Part shown: positions 47,401-57,900 of the stretch, piece after piece
Position numbering within the stretch: position 1 is the stretch's first letter
How the letters are laid out: each line of letters opens with the position of its first letter
NCBI GenBank assembly: GCA_026168455.1
Contig: CM047427.1
Span: 9,046,835 to 9,110,834 of the forward strand
Length of the DNA stretch: 64,000 bases
DNA from: Theocolax elegans
Lineage: Eukaryota; Arthropoda; Insecta; Hymenoptera; Cerocephalidae
Direction of reading: 5' to 3'
Program-made: the position numbers and the translations under genes
The notes under the pieces: model-generated
What the model was told of the DNA's origin: nothing
Databases searched by the model: none
Seen by the model: the letters and a program-made list of their open reading frames with translations, nothing else

Positions 47401-50400
47401 AGGATGATCCAAATGATTATAGTTTGATTCCTAGTATTAAGGGTAATAAATATAATCTTATTTTTAATTGTACAATATGAAACATTTGCTGATATATTTA
47501 TATTTGAGTTCAAAGAAAAAATTAAATATTGAATTACAGTAACATTTGCGAATGAGTTTAGTAATAACTAATTTGCAAATAAATGTTTTATATTAACATT
47601 TCACAATGCTTCTCTAATAACAAAATTAATGAAAGCTAATATATAAAAATAATAATGTAAAATTACTAGTTGCACATAAACCATTTACGAAAATTCATTA
47701 TGTTCTACAATATAAAATGTAACTGCATGTAATTGCGCGTAAATATTAAACGATGACTTAATTTTTTAATGAAAATAAAATCGTATTACTTTTCATTTTT
47801 ACAGGTCTATTAAACGGTATAAGACTATATTGTTCTAAATGCGACAAAGAAGTTAAAGAGGTCGATTTTATAAACGATAAATTTTGTCTAAAATGTCAAG
47901 GAAAAATATCATTGAAATGTGTGTTATGTAATGATATTTACGATAATATTGAGACAATTAAACGTCATCTTAACTCTCACGGAGAACAAAAAAATGACCA
48001 CAAATACCACTGTTTGTCATGTGATTTCGGAACCGACGATGAGTTATTATACAGGAAACACAAAGCAAAAAGAGTATGTCAAGTTGAATATTTAAATCTT
48101 AAAAGCTGCTGGAAATGCAAAAGTAGATTTGAAAATACATTCGATTTAACTGTTCATATGAAAAAATGTGGGAATCTTGCACAGTATGAATGCAATCACT
48201 GCACATTTATAACTTTGTCAAAATTAAAGTTTATTAATCACCGTTTCATACATTCCATAAAAAGCGACAGTGATGTAAAGGGTAAATATAGCATAGCAAT
48301 TTCTTGGGTGCATAATTATGTATCAAATTAAAAAAAAAAAAAACCAACACAATTACAGATATCTACTTTCCATACAACTTCCATTGTTCAAAATGTAAAG
48401 AATCAGTGTTACAAAACACATATCAAAATGTGCTAAATTGTGGAAAATGCAGTACAGAAATGTTATACGAGTGTCCCAAATGCAATGCACTGTTTGAAAA
48501 CTATTATATGATAGTGCTCCATTTGCAGAATGATTGTTCCAATGTATTTATAAATTGCAATGAAGTAGACCTTGAAAAAAAAGAAAGTTATATACATTTA
48601 TGTAACTTTTGTACTTACAAGAGCTCCATGAAAAAAATTTTTGACAAGCATATGAAAATGCATACATTGTACAAGGATTATTTTACGTACGAACAAATGG
48701 ACAATACATTGAAAGGTATAGATTCACATAATTATTAGTACCAACTTATTTTGTTGTGAATTTAGTATTTAAATTAAATGTGTTAATGGAATGTAAAAGT
48801 CAAAATTTATTGGATGAGTCAATTATGAAGTTAAAAGTTATTTTAAATAAATAAATATCGTAAAGTATTATGAAAAACTAAAACATTACTGCTCTTTTTT
48901 GACTGTATCGCTGTATTCAATTTCATACAAAAATGACATTGGAAGGAAATTGACTCTTATACCTATATGAGAAGAAAATAGATTAATATTCATTAAATCT
49001 AAGACCCGAAATTAAGTGTCGAATTTCTTTCCAATGTCATTTTTGTTTACATATATTTATTTGAATTTTTTTTCAGTGATAGATAATAGTGAAACAAAGG
49101 ACAACGACCTTCACTTTTCAAAATTTACGATATTTATTTAATTATATTTTTTTACGCTCCGTTGAATCGGTTGATAAAATTTGAATTTGACATCCTCTTA
49201 ATCGTTTGAAATGTAAAAAAAATTATAAAAAAAACGACGACGTAAAATCACGAGCCTTTATTTAGAAACAATATATCCCTGTGCAAAAATTTAGACTTAA
49301 ATAAAATTGCATTTTCAAAAGATATGTTGCCAAAAATATTAAGCAAGTGAAACACAATAAACATTTTTTTATGCAAACACAAGAGATAAATCGTTTATAA
49401 ACGAAGGCGCATCTTTTACTATTTCAAATATTATAATTACTTAATATTATAAAACTTTATGAATTATAATTGAATTCTTTGTTTAGCTTGATTAATAAGG
49501 TAGGCAGGATTAAAGTTGACATTGGCACCCTCTTGACAATACATTACTACTTTATAGAAAATACTTTATAGATACTTAATAATTTTATAATGATGTATCA
49601 TTTAATTATCTAGAATACTTCTGTATTTGGATTTTTGATGTAACAATAGATTTCTTTCTTTTGAATAAATATAAAAATTTTTGTATGCTGATTCAGTAAC
49701 AATAAAATACGTCACCACCTTTATTAAAAGCAAAAAAAATTGAAACAGGCTAGGATGTATCAATACATTTTCAGAAAAATAATATATTTTTTAATGTTTA
49801 ATTTACAAATAAAAAGATTTTTCTAAAAAAATAGATCTTTTATTTATAAAAAAATGAATTATAGAATTGCTTGTATTCCTTACTTTGTAATTTAATATCC
49901 CCTTAAGGACTAATGACTAGTGTAACTTACATAAAACTTTTTTTTCCTAAAAATATTCGTCAATACGATATATGAAATCAAAACAAAAATATTTAATTTA
50001 TTTATATACAACTCTCTAAAAATCGTATTATATTTCGTAGGATGGACGAAGATGACCGAATGGTATTGCTCGCAATGTAAAGAATCGAAACCTAACATCG
50101 AACTGTCAAAAAGCAGAGTCAACTGTGATAAATGCAATGAGCAATTGATCATTCGGTGTACCAAGTGTGATAAATACAAGAACACTTATGTAGAAATAGC
50201 GAACCATGTGAAGCGCATTTGTTCACCCACACAATTGTACAGTTGCACCAAGTGTGATTTTAAAACATCGATGTCAGATATTATGTCATCCCATATTAGT
50301 AAGGTTCATTTAAAACAAAAATCAATTTGTCCAAAATGTAAAAAGACATTTACGCATGCTGCTACGTTGAAAAACCACTTGAAATATTGTGGTACGAACA

Positions 50401-52247
50401 ATAATTTATTTTGCGATCATTGTCCTTACAAAACTGAGTATAAATCAAGTATATTGAAACATATGCTAACTTCGCATTTAATTATACCCACGCGAAAAGT
50501 TAAGAAGGCTCTCCAATCGGGTAAGTTAAAGTGTTGAAATTATGCGCATCTTTTTTATAATTGAAAATTATATTTTTGTTTTGTTTCCTTAAGCCGTGAT
50601 GGTTATATTATCGAAAATCTGGTTCTTACAATTTCCTATCTTCTTTTTATATAACTTTTTAATTTTAATTAATAATCGTTAGTTTAATTTGAAATTATAT
50701 CGAGTAAAAAATTATAAACGTAGATAAGTAATATCCATGATGAAAACTATAATAATATTTTATATTTGTATATTATTCGATACTCAAAATAGATAAACAA
50801 TATATGTTCAGTTGAATCGGGAAATAAAAATAATTATTTTTTATTTTTGTAAAAAAAAATAAAAGAAATATCATGGATATGTTAAATTGCTACTTTTCGG
50901 TCAAAGACTACACAGCGACGCGGAAAGTCATGTGAATATTTATTTTTATACCAGAACAATCGGTTCTTTTCTGTCGGTGTCATTTGTGTGATTAAACATC
51001 TGTATCCCCTAAACGTAGCTGTATAGGTCGAATGATATATGAATTACAGACGTTGTCAGATGAAACTGTAAAAGTAAAAGAACTGTAAACATGGTTATTA
51101 TTTTACTAAAGGGATAATAATTAAAAAAAATAAAAAGTGAAAGGAACCCACTAAATAATTGAATAATATGTATAATTATGCAAGTTCGCATGCCTATTAG
51201 TAAAAGACATCTTCAGACAAATTTCTATGGAAAATTGTACATTTTTGGAGCAAAAATTTTCAAAGGAAAACTTGAAAAATACATTTGAAACTTTGTAGAA
51301 AGATAAATTTTTCTACAATCTATTGACTGCTATATATATATTGATAAATAAATGTAATAATTAAAATTCTTTGATCAGTTGTTTTATGTAATTACGTATA
51401 TGTTCTGGGTGAAAGCATTTTTAAAGTTTAAAGCATTGTAAAAGGATAAATTTTTTTATATTACTTCCTCTGTAATTGGATTTTATATTGAATAGTAAGT
51501 TTAGTTAAATAAATGTGGTAATTTCTATTTTTCATTCGGTTGGTAATAATATCGGTATGCCATCTTGTTAGTAGTACTTACACCGTATCTGGAGATGTCA
51601 TAATCAGAAAATAGTCATTGTTTAAATTATTTTAAAAAACAAAAGAATACAATTTGGAAACAATCCTGAACGTCAAGTTTTTCCAGATTTTTACATCGAT
51701 CATTTAATTATATTGTTTGAGTTAAAATTTTATATTTTTTTCTGTTAATAATTATCGACCAAAAATTGTTTATTCAATTATTATTAAAAAGATTTTTTTA
51801 TTGACAAACGAAAACGTTAGATCCTTCCATATATTTTAAGCTATTCGTATATGAATTTTTTTCAGTTTTTAGTTCAATATTTTCGATAGAATTTTTAGGT
51901 TGAAATTTTATATGATATATGTATACACTCCAGCAAAACAAGATTTGACAATACTAATGTATTCCTCTCTATTTACAGATCCGACGAAAATGATGCAAGC
52001 ATTTTGTCAAAAGTGTAATCGATCTAGATCAGGATTGACGCGTAGCACATCGATATGTAAAAAATGCAACAATCCTTTGGAATTTCGGTGCAAAATTTGT
52101 GATACAGACCCTGGAAACTTCGCTAAGATTCGCCAGCATGTTATTAAACATATTAAAATATACGATTGCGCGAATTGTGGAAAAAAATTCAATAAGTCGC
52201 AGAATTTGAAAAAGCATCAATCAATTTGTATGCTAATTAAAGATTAG
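44260..52247 (+). CDS. ZF3: multi-exon C2H2/C2HC zinc-finger protein
   Basis: Fourteen coding exons: 44260-44278, 44346-44411, 44478-44558, 44822-44890, 44972-45046, 45206-45376, 45573-45668, 46242-46304, 46371-46466, 47032-47442, 47805-48281, 48359-48715, 50041-50520 and 51979-52247. They sum to 910 codons (909 aa); all introns are phase 1. The N-terminal part is acidic with repeated K-x-E motifs (VKEE, IKQE, LKDE) and one D exon; then G spacers and the E, F, H, I and J finger modules. An eroded F exon (45,860-46,115) shows that an earlier E-F pair was lost. ZF3 carries the fullest set of terminal modules in the window. A nearly identical second J exon lies downstream. Confidence 0.76.
44478..45046 (+). 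CDS. ZF3 small exons B-C (44478-44558, 44822-44890, 44972-45046)
   Basis: Three phase 1 exons of 81, 69 and 75 bases, Asn/Asp/Thr-rich. The middle one has VIKQEL, another K-x-E motif. Confidence 0.6.
45206..45376 (+). CDS. ZF3 exon with LKDEISMD motif
   Basis: Acceptor TTTTAG, donor GTAAAT. LKDEISMDI matches LKDEISMDV in the ZF4 exon at 55252-55416; IKSEIK also fits the K-x-E pattern. Confidence 0.65.
45573..45668 (+). CDS. ZF3 exon D
   Basis: DVYDMNKMMSAKVILTKLP, closely matching DLHDMDKMKNVRVVLTKL in ZF4. Donor GTAAAA. Confidence 0.68.
45860..46115 (+). pseudogene. eroded F exon in ZF3
   Basis: From about 45,930 the frame reads FESLRSCWKYKRRF..., a copy of the last two fingers of F. CWKC has become CWKY and CDHC has become CDHS, so two zinc ligands are lost. 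A donor (GTAAGA) remains at 46116, but the 5' half and acceptor are not recognisable. ZF4 has the intact equivalent at 56811-57287, also just before the G exons. Confidence 0.65.
46242..46466 (+). CDS. ZF3 spacer exons G1 and G2 (46242-46304, 46371-46466)
   Basis: G1 ends INDAVSG, as in ZF4; G2 has DNENINVTD and CNTFRNSA, matching CSTFRNTA in ZF4. Acidic, no finger. Confidence 0.65.
46646..46935. repeat. dispersed repeat family 3 in ZF3 intron
   Basis: TTAA then GGGGATGTCGGACTC at the left edge. The interior shares CCAAAAATTGTTTATTCAAT with 51.76 kb. The right edge is unclear. Confidence 0.5.
47032..47442 (+). CDS. ZF3 exon E module
   Basis: Knuckle pair (YCKKC, FCEIC), C-C-H finger (CSKC..HVKFHC), C2HC (CLNC..HVKIC), C2H2 (CSFC..HLKFH), DDPNDY tail. 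Confidence 0.78.
47805..48281 (+). CDS. ZF3 exon F module
   Basis: Knuckle pair, C2H2 (CVLC..HLNSH), an irregular finger (CLSC..HKAKRVC), C2HC (CWKC..HMKKC), C2H2 (CNHC..HRFIH). Confidence 0.78.
48359..48715 (+). CDS. ZF3 exon H module
   Basis: Follows a 77-base intron that includes an A run. Knuckle pair, C2HC (CPKC..HLQNDC), C2H2 (CNFC..HMKMH), YFTYE tail. Confidence 0.77.
48716..50040. other. ZF3 intron, 1.3 kb
   Basis: AT-rich. It carries a short inverted repeat at 48,925-49,047 (ATGACATTGGAAGGAAATT / AATTTCTTTCCAATGTCAT); no exon seen. Confidence 0.5.
50041..50520 (+). CDS. ZF3 exon I module
   Basis: Acceptor TTTCGTAG, donor GTAAGT. Knuckle pair, C2HC (CTKC..HVKRIC), C2H2 (CTKC..HISKVH), C2HC (CPKC..HLKYC), C2H2 (CDHC..HMLTSH). 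Confidence 0.79.
50521..51978. other. ZF3 intron, 1.5 kb
   Basis: AT-rich. The right third (from about 51,640) is family 3 repeat DNA; no exon seen. Confidence 0.45.
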
Positions 52248-52439
52248 AGTAACGAATGTGCCTTGTAATATTTAATTGTGGTAAAATAAAATTATACGAC
52301 ACGATCGAATGTAAAAGTATCAATTCTTTCGAGAATCGTATTTACACGAAGTGATTTTAATTCCAGATAAAATATGACAATTTGACAAGATTTTAAAAAA
52401 ATGTAAATAAATATAAGTAGGCCGTTATACATACACTTA
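51765..52439. repeat. duplicated segment, first copy (contains exon J)
   Basis: 675 bases that recur at 52811-53479. Five homopolymer runs are shorter in the second copy, by six bases in total, and there is about one substitution. Confidence 0.85.
51979..52247 (+). CDS. ZF3 exon J (last exon)
   Basis: Acceptor ATTTACAG. Knuckle pair (FCQKC, CKKC), C2H2 (CKIC..HVIKH), C2HC (CANC..HQSIC), stop TAG at 52245. Confidence 0.78.
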
Positions 52440-52810
52440 CAGGAGACCCTCATATGTTTGGGAAACGGATCGTGCCCAGCTTTTAGTATATGTTTTCTTA
52501 TATAAAAATATGAAAAAAGCCAGAGCCGCAGACTCTAACAATCGTTTTTTCGGAAGTTATGCGCGTTTAAACAAAAATTTCCAAAAAAAGAGACTTCACT
52601 TTAAACGCTTATAACTTCTGACCTATCAAATATTAACAATCAAACTAAAGTTTACTGAAAAACTGAGATAAAATAGATACATTTTAAAAAAAAGTACGTT
52701 CAAATCCGTTAAATGGAGCAGAGTTATAACCAAATTAAGAATTAGAAGCAATTTTAAACAAAAATTGGGCAGTACAAATTTTATGATTTTTTTAAGCTAA
52801 ATTTCTTCAA
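52440..52810. repeat. family 1 MITE, one arm and loop
   Basis: Starts CAGGAGACCCTCATATG with TTTGGGAAACGGATC, runs through the loop (TTTAAACAAAAATTGGGCAG) and stops. It lies exactly between the two copies of the exon J segment. Confidence 0.7.
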
Positions 52811-53479
52811 ATTGTTTATTCAATTATTATTAAAAAGATTTTTTTATTGACAAACGAAAACGTTAGATCCTTCCATATATTTTAAGCTATTCGTATATGA
52901 ATTTTTCAGTTTTTAGTTCAATATTTTCGATAGAATTTTTAGGTTGAAATTTTATATGATATATGTATACACTCCAGCAAACAAGATTTGACAATACTAA
53001 TGTATTCCTCTCTATTTACAGATCCGACGAAAATGATGCAAGCATTTTGTCAAAAGTGTAATCGATCTAGATCAGGATTGACGCGTAGCACATCGATATG
53101 TAAAAAATGCAACAATCCTTTGGAATTTCGGTGCAAAATTTGTGATACAGACCCTGGAAACTTCGCTAAGATTCGCCAGCATGTTATTAAACATATTAAA
53201 TATACGATTGCGCGAATTGTGGAAAAAATTCAATAAGTCGCAGAATTTGAAAAAGCATCAATCAATTTGTATGCTAATTAAGATTAGAGTAACGAATGTG
53301 CCTTGTAATATTTAATTGTGGTAAAATAAAATTATACGACACGATCGAATGTAAAAGTATCAATTCTTTCGAGAATCGTATTTACACGAAGTGATTTTAA
53401 TTCCAGATAAAATATGACAATTTGACAAGATTTTAAAAAAATGTAAATAAATATAAGTAGGCCGCTATACATACACTTA
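52811..53479 (+). pseudogene. second copy of exon J segment, frameshifted
   Basis: Same acceptor and start as exon J, but one A is missing at about 53,200, giving a frameshift and early stop (TAA at about 53,234). All five length differences from the first copy are shorter T or A runs. This may be a real dead duplicate or an unpolished second haplotype joined in the assembly. Confidence 0.75.
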
Positions 53480-54002
53480 GTTAATCGACGATTTCGAGAG
53501 AAAATCTATATAGATCTGAAGAGATAACTGTATATGTATTAATAAAAATAAAAAAACAGTTTTCTTTATTTTATTAAACGTTACTGCATTTTATTTTTTT
53601 ATAATTCGTTATGCAGTAATGGTGTACTTGCGATGAAATGTAATGATCACCTATTGCAAATAATAATCAGTGTTCAAGTATAAAATTGTGTTAGATCATT
53701 TTCCTCCTACATTTTTATATACTTTAAATTAAATAGACTTTAAATTAATATAATAGATATTCTTTAAATTAAAATTCCTTTTTTACTAGAAATAATAACA
53801 ATAAATAATTTTAGATACAAAAAAATTGGAGAACCTTATAAAGTAATAGATCAAATAAACAATCCATATAATTTATAATAAACTTTTATATATGTATATA
53901 GGTGTGATTAAAAATTTAAAGCTAAGTTGATAAATTATCATCTTTGTTTCAGTTAAATTATTTTTCTTGTATAAAAAAATAATTAATTTCATTAAAATAA
54001 GA
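53480..54002. other. spacer downstream of ZF3
   Basis: AT-rich. Nothing supported. Confidence 0.5.
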
Positions 54003-54222
54003 GACGCGTTCTGACGCGCATCCCCTCCCTTAAGAGTGTTTTTTTCTATTGACCGCTGACTGCAGCAAGAATTTTAGTTGATAACGAGCTAGCGACTGAG
54101 CTACACACACTTGATGACTCCGCGTATATATAGTCTATAGTATAATAATTGTCGCTAGAAAGTGTAATTTGAAAACTTTAAGCGTTAAAAAGGTGTTATA
54201 TATCACGTTTTAAAAGTGTAAG
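54003..54222 (+). promoter_or_regulatory. putative ZF4 promoter and 5' untranslated exon
   Basis: Less AT-rich region with GACGCGTTCTGACGCGCATC. Its last bases, AAAGTGTAAG, are followed by GTATGT, a donor that would join to the acceptor before 54877. No ATG opens a frame here. Confidence 0.45.
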
Positions 54223-54876
54223 GTATGTATAAGATAATTAATAGAGATATGCACGTTTAAGATATTAACGTAATAATTTTCAAAAACGTAATAATATGCA
54301 TTACTTTATACATTGAATTTCTATTTATTCATGCAGATATTTTAATAGACGTTACACGTATTGAGTTTACAAAATATCTTTTCACCGTCTATATATAACC
54401 GTTCAATCTTTGAAAATTAACAGTTACTTCATATTATTTAGAAAATTTAATTTTTTTTTCTAAAATGTAATTCATTATTTACCCTACATTACAATTAAGT
54501 ACTGCTCGAAATTCTAGATTATTTAATATAGTGTAATACTTACTCGGATATTACACTTTACAAAGTATAAAATTGTCGATTGTCGACACACGTAAGTATA
54601 TACCGACAATTTTCTACACTTTATAATCGAATTTTCGCGCGCTCTCGTGTTGTCTCTTTTCGAGTTCGTAGTAATAACAAAGATGAGTTTTAACCGTAAT
54701 GTCCACAAACGCGGTACTAAAAATGTAAATATGAGAGAGAAATATGTTAAACCTATTGATATTAATTAATAATAAGATATAAATTAGTATTGGAATGATT
54801 TTAATACATATTTCATTAATTAAATCTATACCTATATATATATATATAGATTTTAAAATTGCATTTTTTTATACAG

Positions 54877-54951
54877 GTATCGTAATAATGTATTCGCCGG
54901 CAGTGCAAGCGAGCATAGTCAAGGAGGAGCTTGATATATCTGATTTTTCGG
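54877..54951 (+). CDS. ZF4 exon A (start, VKEE motif)
   Basis: Acceptor ATACAG; ATG at 54888. It encodes MYSPAVQASIVKEELDISD and ends before GTTCGT. Confidence 0.65.
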
Positions 54952-57900
54952 GTTCGTATATTTATCAATGAAAGTATTTAAAAAATATATAATTCCTTTC
55001 TACAACTGTGTTGATAACATTAAATATAATTTGCAGATAATGAAGAAAATAATAATTTTACCAGTGGTGTAGTAGCAAATGCCACCATGAGTTTAGACAC
55101 AAATAAAGGTATTTCTGTCAAAACAATTATAAATGCATTAACTCTCAAATTTTATTTTCTTTTAAATTTGTTTCTGTAGCGTAAACTTATACTTCTATTA
55201 AGTATTTATTTATTGCAATAATTTTAAGCAAAATGTTCAATTTTATTTTAGATGGAGGTTTTACAAGTACCAAAGAAAAAACAATAGGTTTTAATACACT
55301 ACTTGAAAAATATGACTTGTTGACTAACAGTAAAATTAATTTGAAAGATGAAATTAGCATGGATGTTGACGCAAACATAGAGAACCAAATGTGTACTGCA
55401 ATGACTTCTAATTCTGGTAAGAACTAATGCATATCGCATATAAGTATAAAAATTAAAAATATATATCGATTGCAAAGTAATCAAACTTTATGACACGCTT
55501 AACAGAATAATAATGAATGAAAACATAATGAAATTTATACTCATTATCAGTTTTATTATTGTCAGCAAATGTAGTGATCTAAAGTTAAATAATTACAAAT
55601 ATTATAATAAATATTATAAACTTATTTTTCAGATTTACATGACATGGATAAAATGAAGAATGTAAGGGTAGTCTTAACCAAACTACTGATGCCAATATCA
55701 GGCAATGATTTAAATAAAAGAAGCAGAAGCAGAAGTAACACTCCAATAAGTTCCGAAGGTAAATACTTTATACAATTTTATAATAATTCTATAAATTTTA
55801 CTTGTTTCAGTATTAAACAAATTAAATAAAGTATAGAGAAAACAGAATGAAATAAAAAAATATGAAGGTATCATATCTGCATTCCATGCATAATTTAATA
55901 AATTTTTGAAGACTTTGTATATAGATGTATATAATATCTATTTAAATTAAATGTGCTTTTAATTATTAATAAGTATATTAATCCACAAATTATTATAAGT
56001 ATTTATTACATGCAATTACATATTTTATATCTTTTTTAGAAGAAAGTTATGATTTATTCAAATATTATTGTGAAAAATGTAATCAAGTAGTTGACAAAAC
56101 TATTACTGGTAATAAACAGTTATGTAAAATATGTAAATTTCCATTAATCTTCGCATGCTCACAATGTAACAAGATAATTAAAACTTATGAAAAATTGAAT
56201 TATCACATAAATTACAAATGCAAAATAAATACAAAATTAAAAACATGTCCAAATTGTGAAAAGGGATTTCACAGTTCCAATTTATTAAAAACCCACATTC
56301 AAATATGTTTACGGAGAGTTACTAATTGTTGTTTTTTGTGCAAGTATGAAAGCAATCATAATCATCGTTTTTTAAGACATCTTAAACTACATATAGATTC
56401 AGGTCATTTAAAGGATGATCCAAATGATTTTATTATTGATCTGAGGAATACACGTAAGTAGTTATTATTATTGAAATATATAACTAATATGTATGTTTAT
56501 AAAAACTTTGCAATGTAAAATCTGGTATTATTCTTTAATACTTATACACAGATGTTATTTTATATAATTTTATTAAAACTTAGTAACTATATAGATTCAT
56601 TAACAAAATTAAAAGATTATTTTTTAATTTACATAGCTTCATTTGTATGATGTGTACTATAACGTTGTACAGATTATCGCATTTTAAGTGTAAATTATAC
56701 TTATTAGATTATTTCTTTTGGAAAGTATATTTCTTAATTTTTAAGTAAAAATCGAGTCATTATTTTTCATTTTTACTATAAAGGAATTAAATTATTTTAC
56801 TTTGTTTTAGGATATATAAATGTTATTACAATATTTTGTTCAAAATGCAACAAAGATTTAAATAATGTCAAATCGTGCGAAGACAAATATTGCCATGAAT
56901 GTCAAACCAATATATCATTTAAATGTCTGAAATGTAATGTCTTGTTAGACGATTTTGACAGTACAAAAAGACATGTAAAACTTCATGAAGAACAAAAGAA
57001 ACACCATAAATACCACTGTATAGCATGTAGTTTCACAACGGACGATGGATTTGTTTTTAAGAAACACAAAATGAAAAAGCATTTTCGTACTAAATTCGAA
57101 TCTTTGCGATCCTGTTGGAGGTGTAAAAGAATATTCACCAGAACAGCTAATTTACGTGCTCATTTGAAAACATGTAGAAATCGAGCTATATTTGTATGTG
57201 ATCATTGTTCATATGAATCTGAATCAAGATTATTTTTTGTAAACCATCGATTGTCATATTTGACAAAAAACAATATAAATATTAAAGGTAACAATGAATA
57301 AAATATCTTTAAATTACATTAAAACTAATTTCATAAACTTTAGCTAATATAATTGCGTATGAAATATATTTCAAATGAATTATGAAAATAGTGTAACATT
57401 GCATAACCAGAATGGAAGTGTTTAACATAACAAATGGACAGAACGATATGCCTAAAATTAAAAATTTCCCACAAATAATTGGTTGGAATTTTACACATAA
57501 TATTGAATGATTTATGTGTGGACTAAAATAAAGAGCATATTGCACATGTAAAACTATTACGTGTAATTATCAAAACAATCTGTAGTGAATGCACAATAAT
57601 AATTTATAAAAAGTTAATTGAGCTACAGCTTATATATATTGCGTTGAAAATAATATACTTTTCGTTATAAATAAAAATTCAAGAATTTTAAACACGGAAA
57701 ATTTGAATTTTGTATAATTTTTAAGATATCTTTAAAGCAACAAATTATAAAATTTTGTAATAATATTTTTTATTTCAGATGCTGATCAAAACGCGATTGA
57801 ATTAAAGAATAAAATAAATGACGCAGTATCAGGTAATTACTATTAAAAATATCTACAAAATACATTAATTCTTTAAAAATATGTAAACTTGTTATATTTC

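Noticed and set aside
52988..53236. Second J exon as a functional terminal exon
   Set aside because: A missing A shifts the frame before the last finger.
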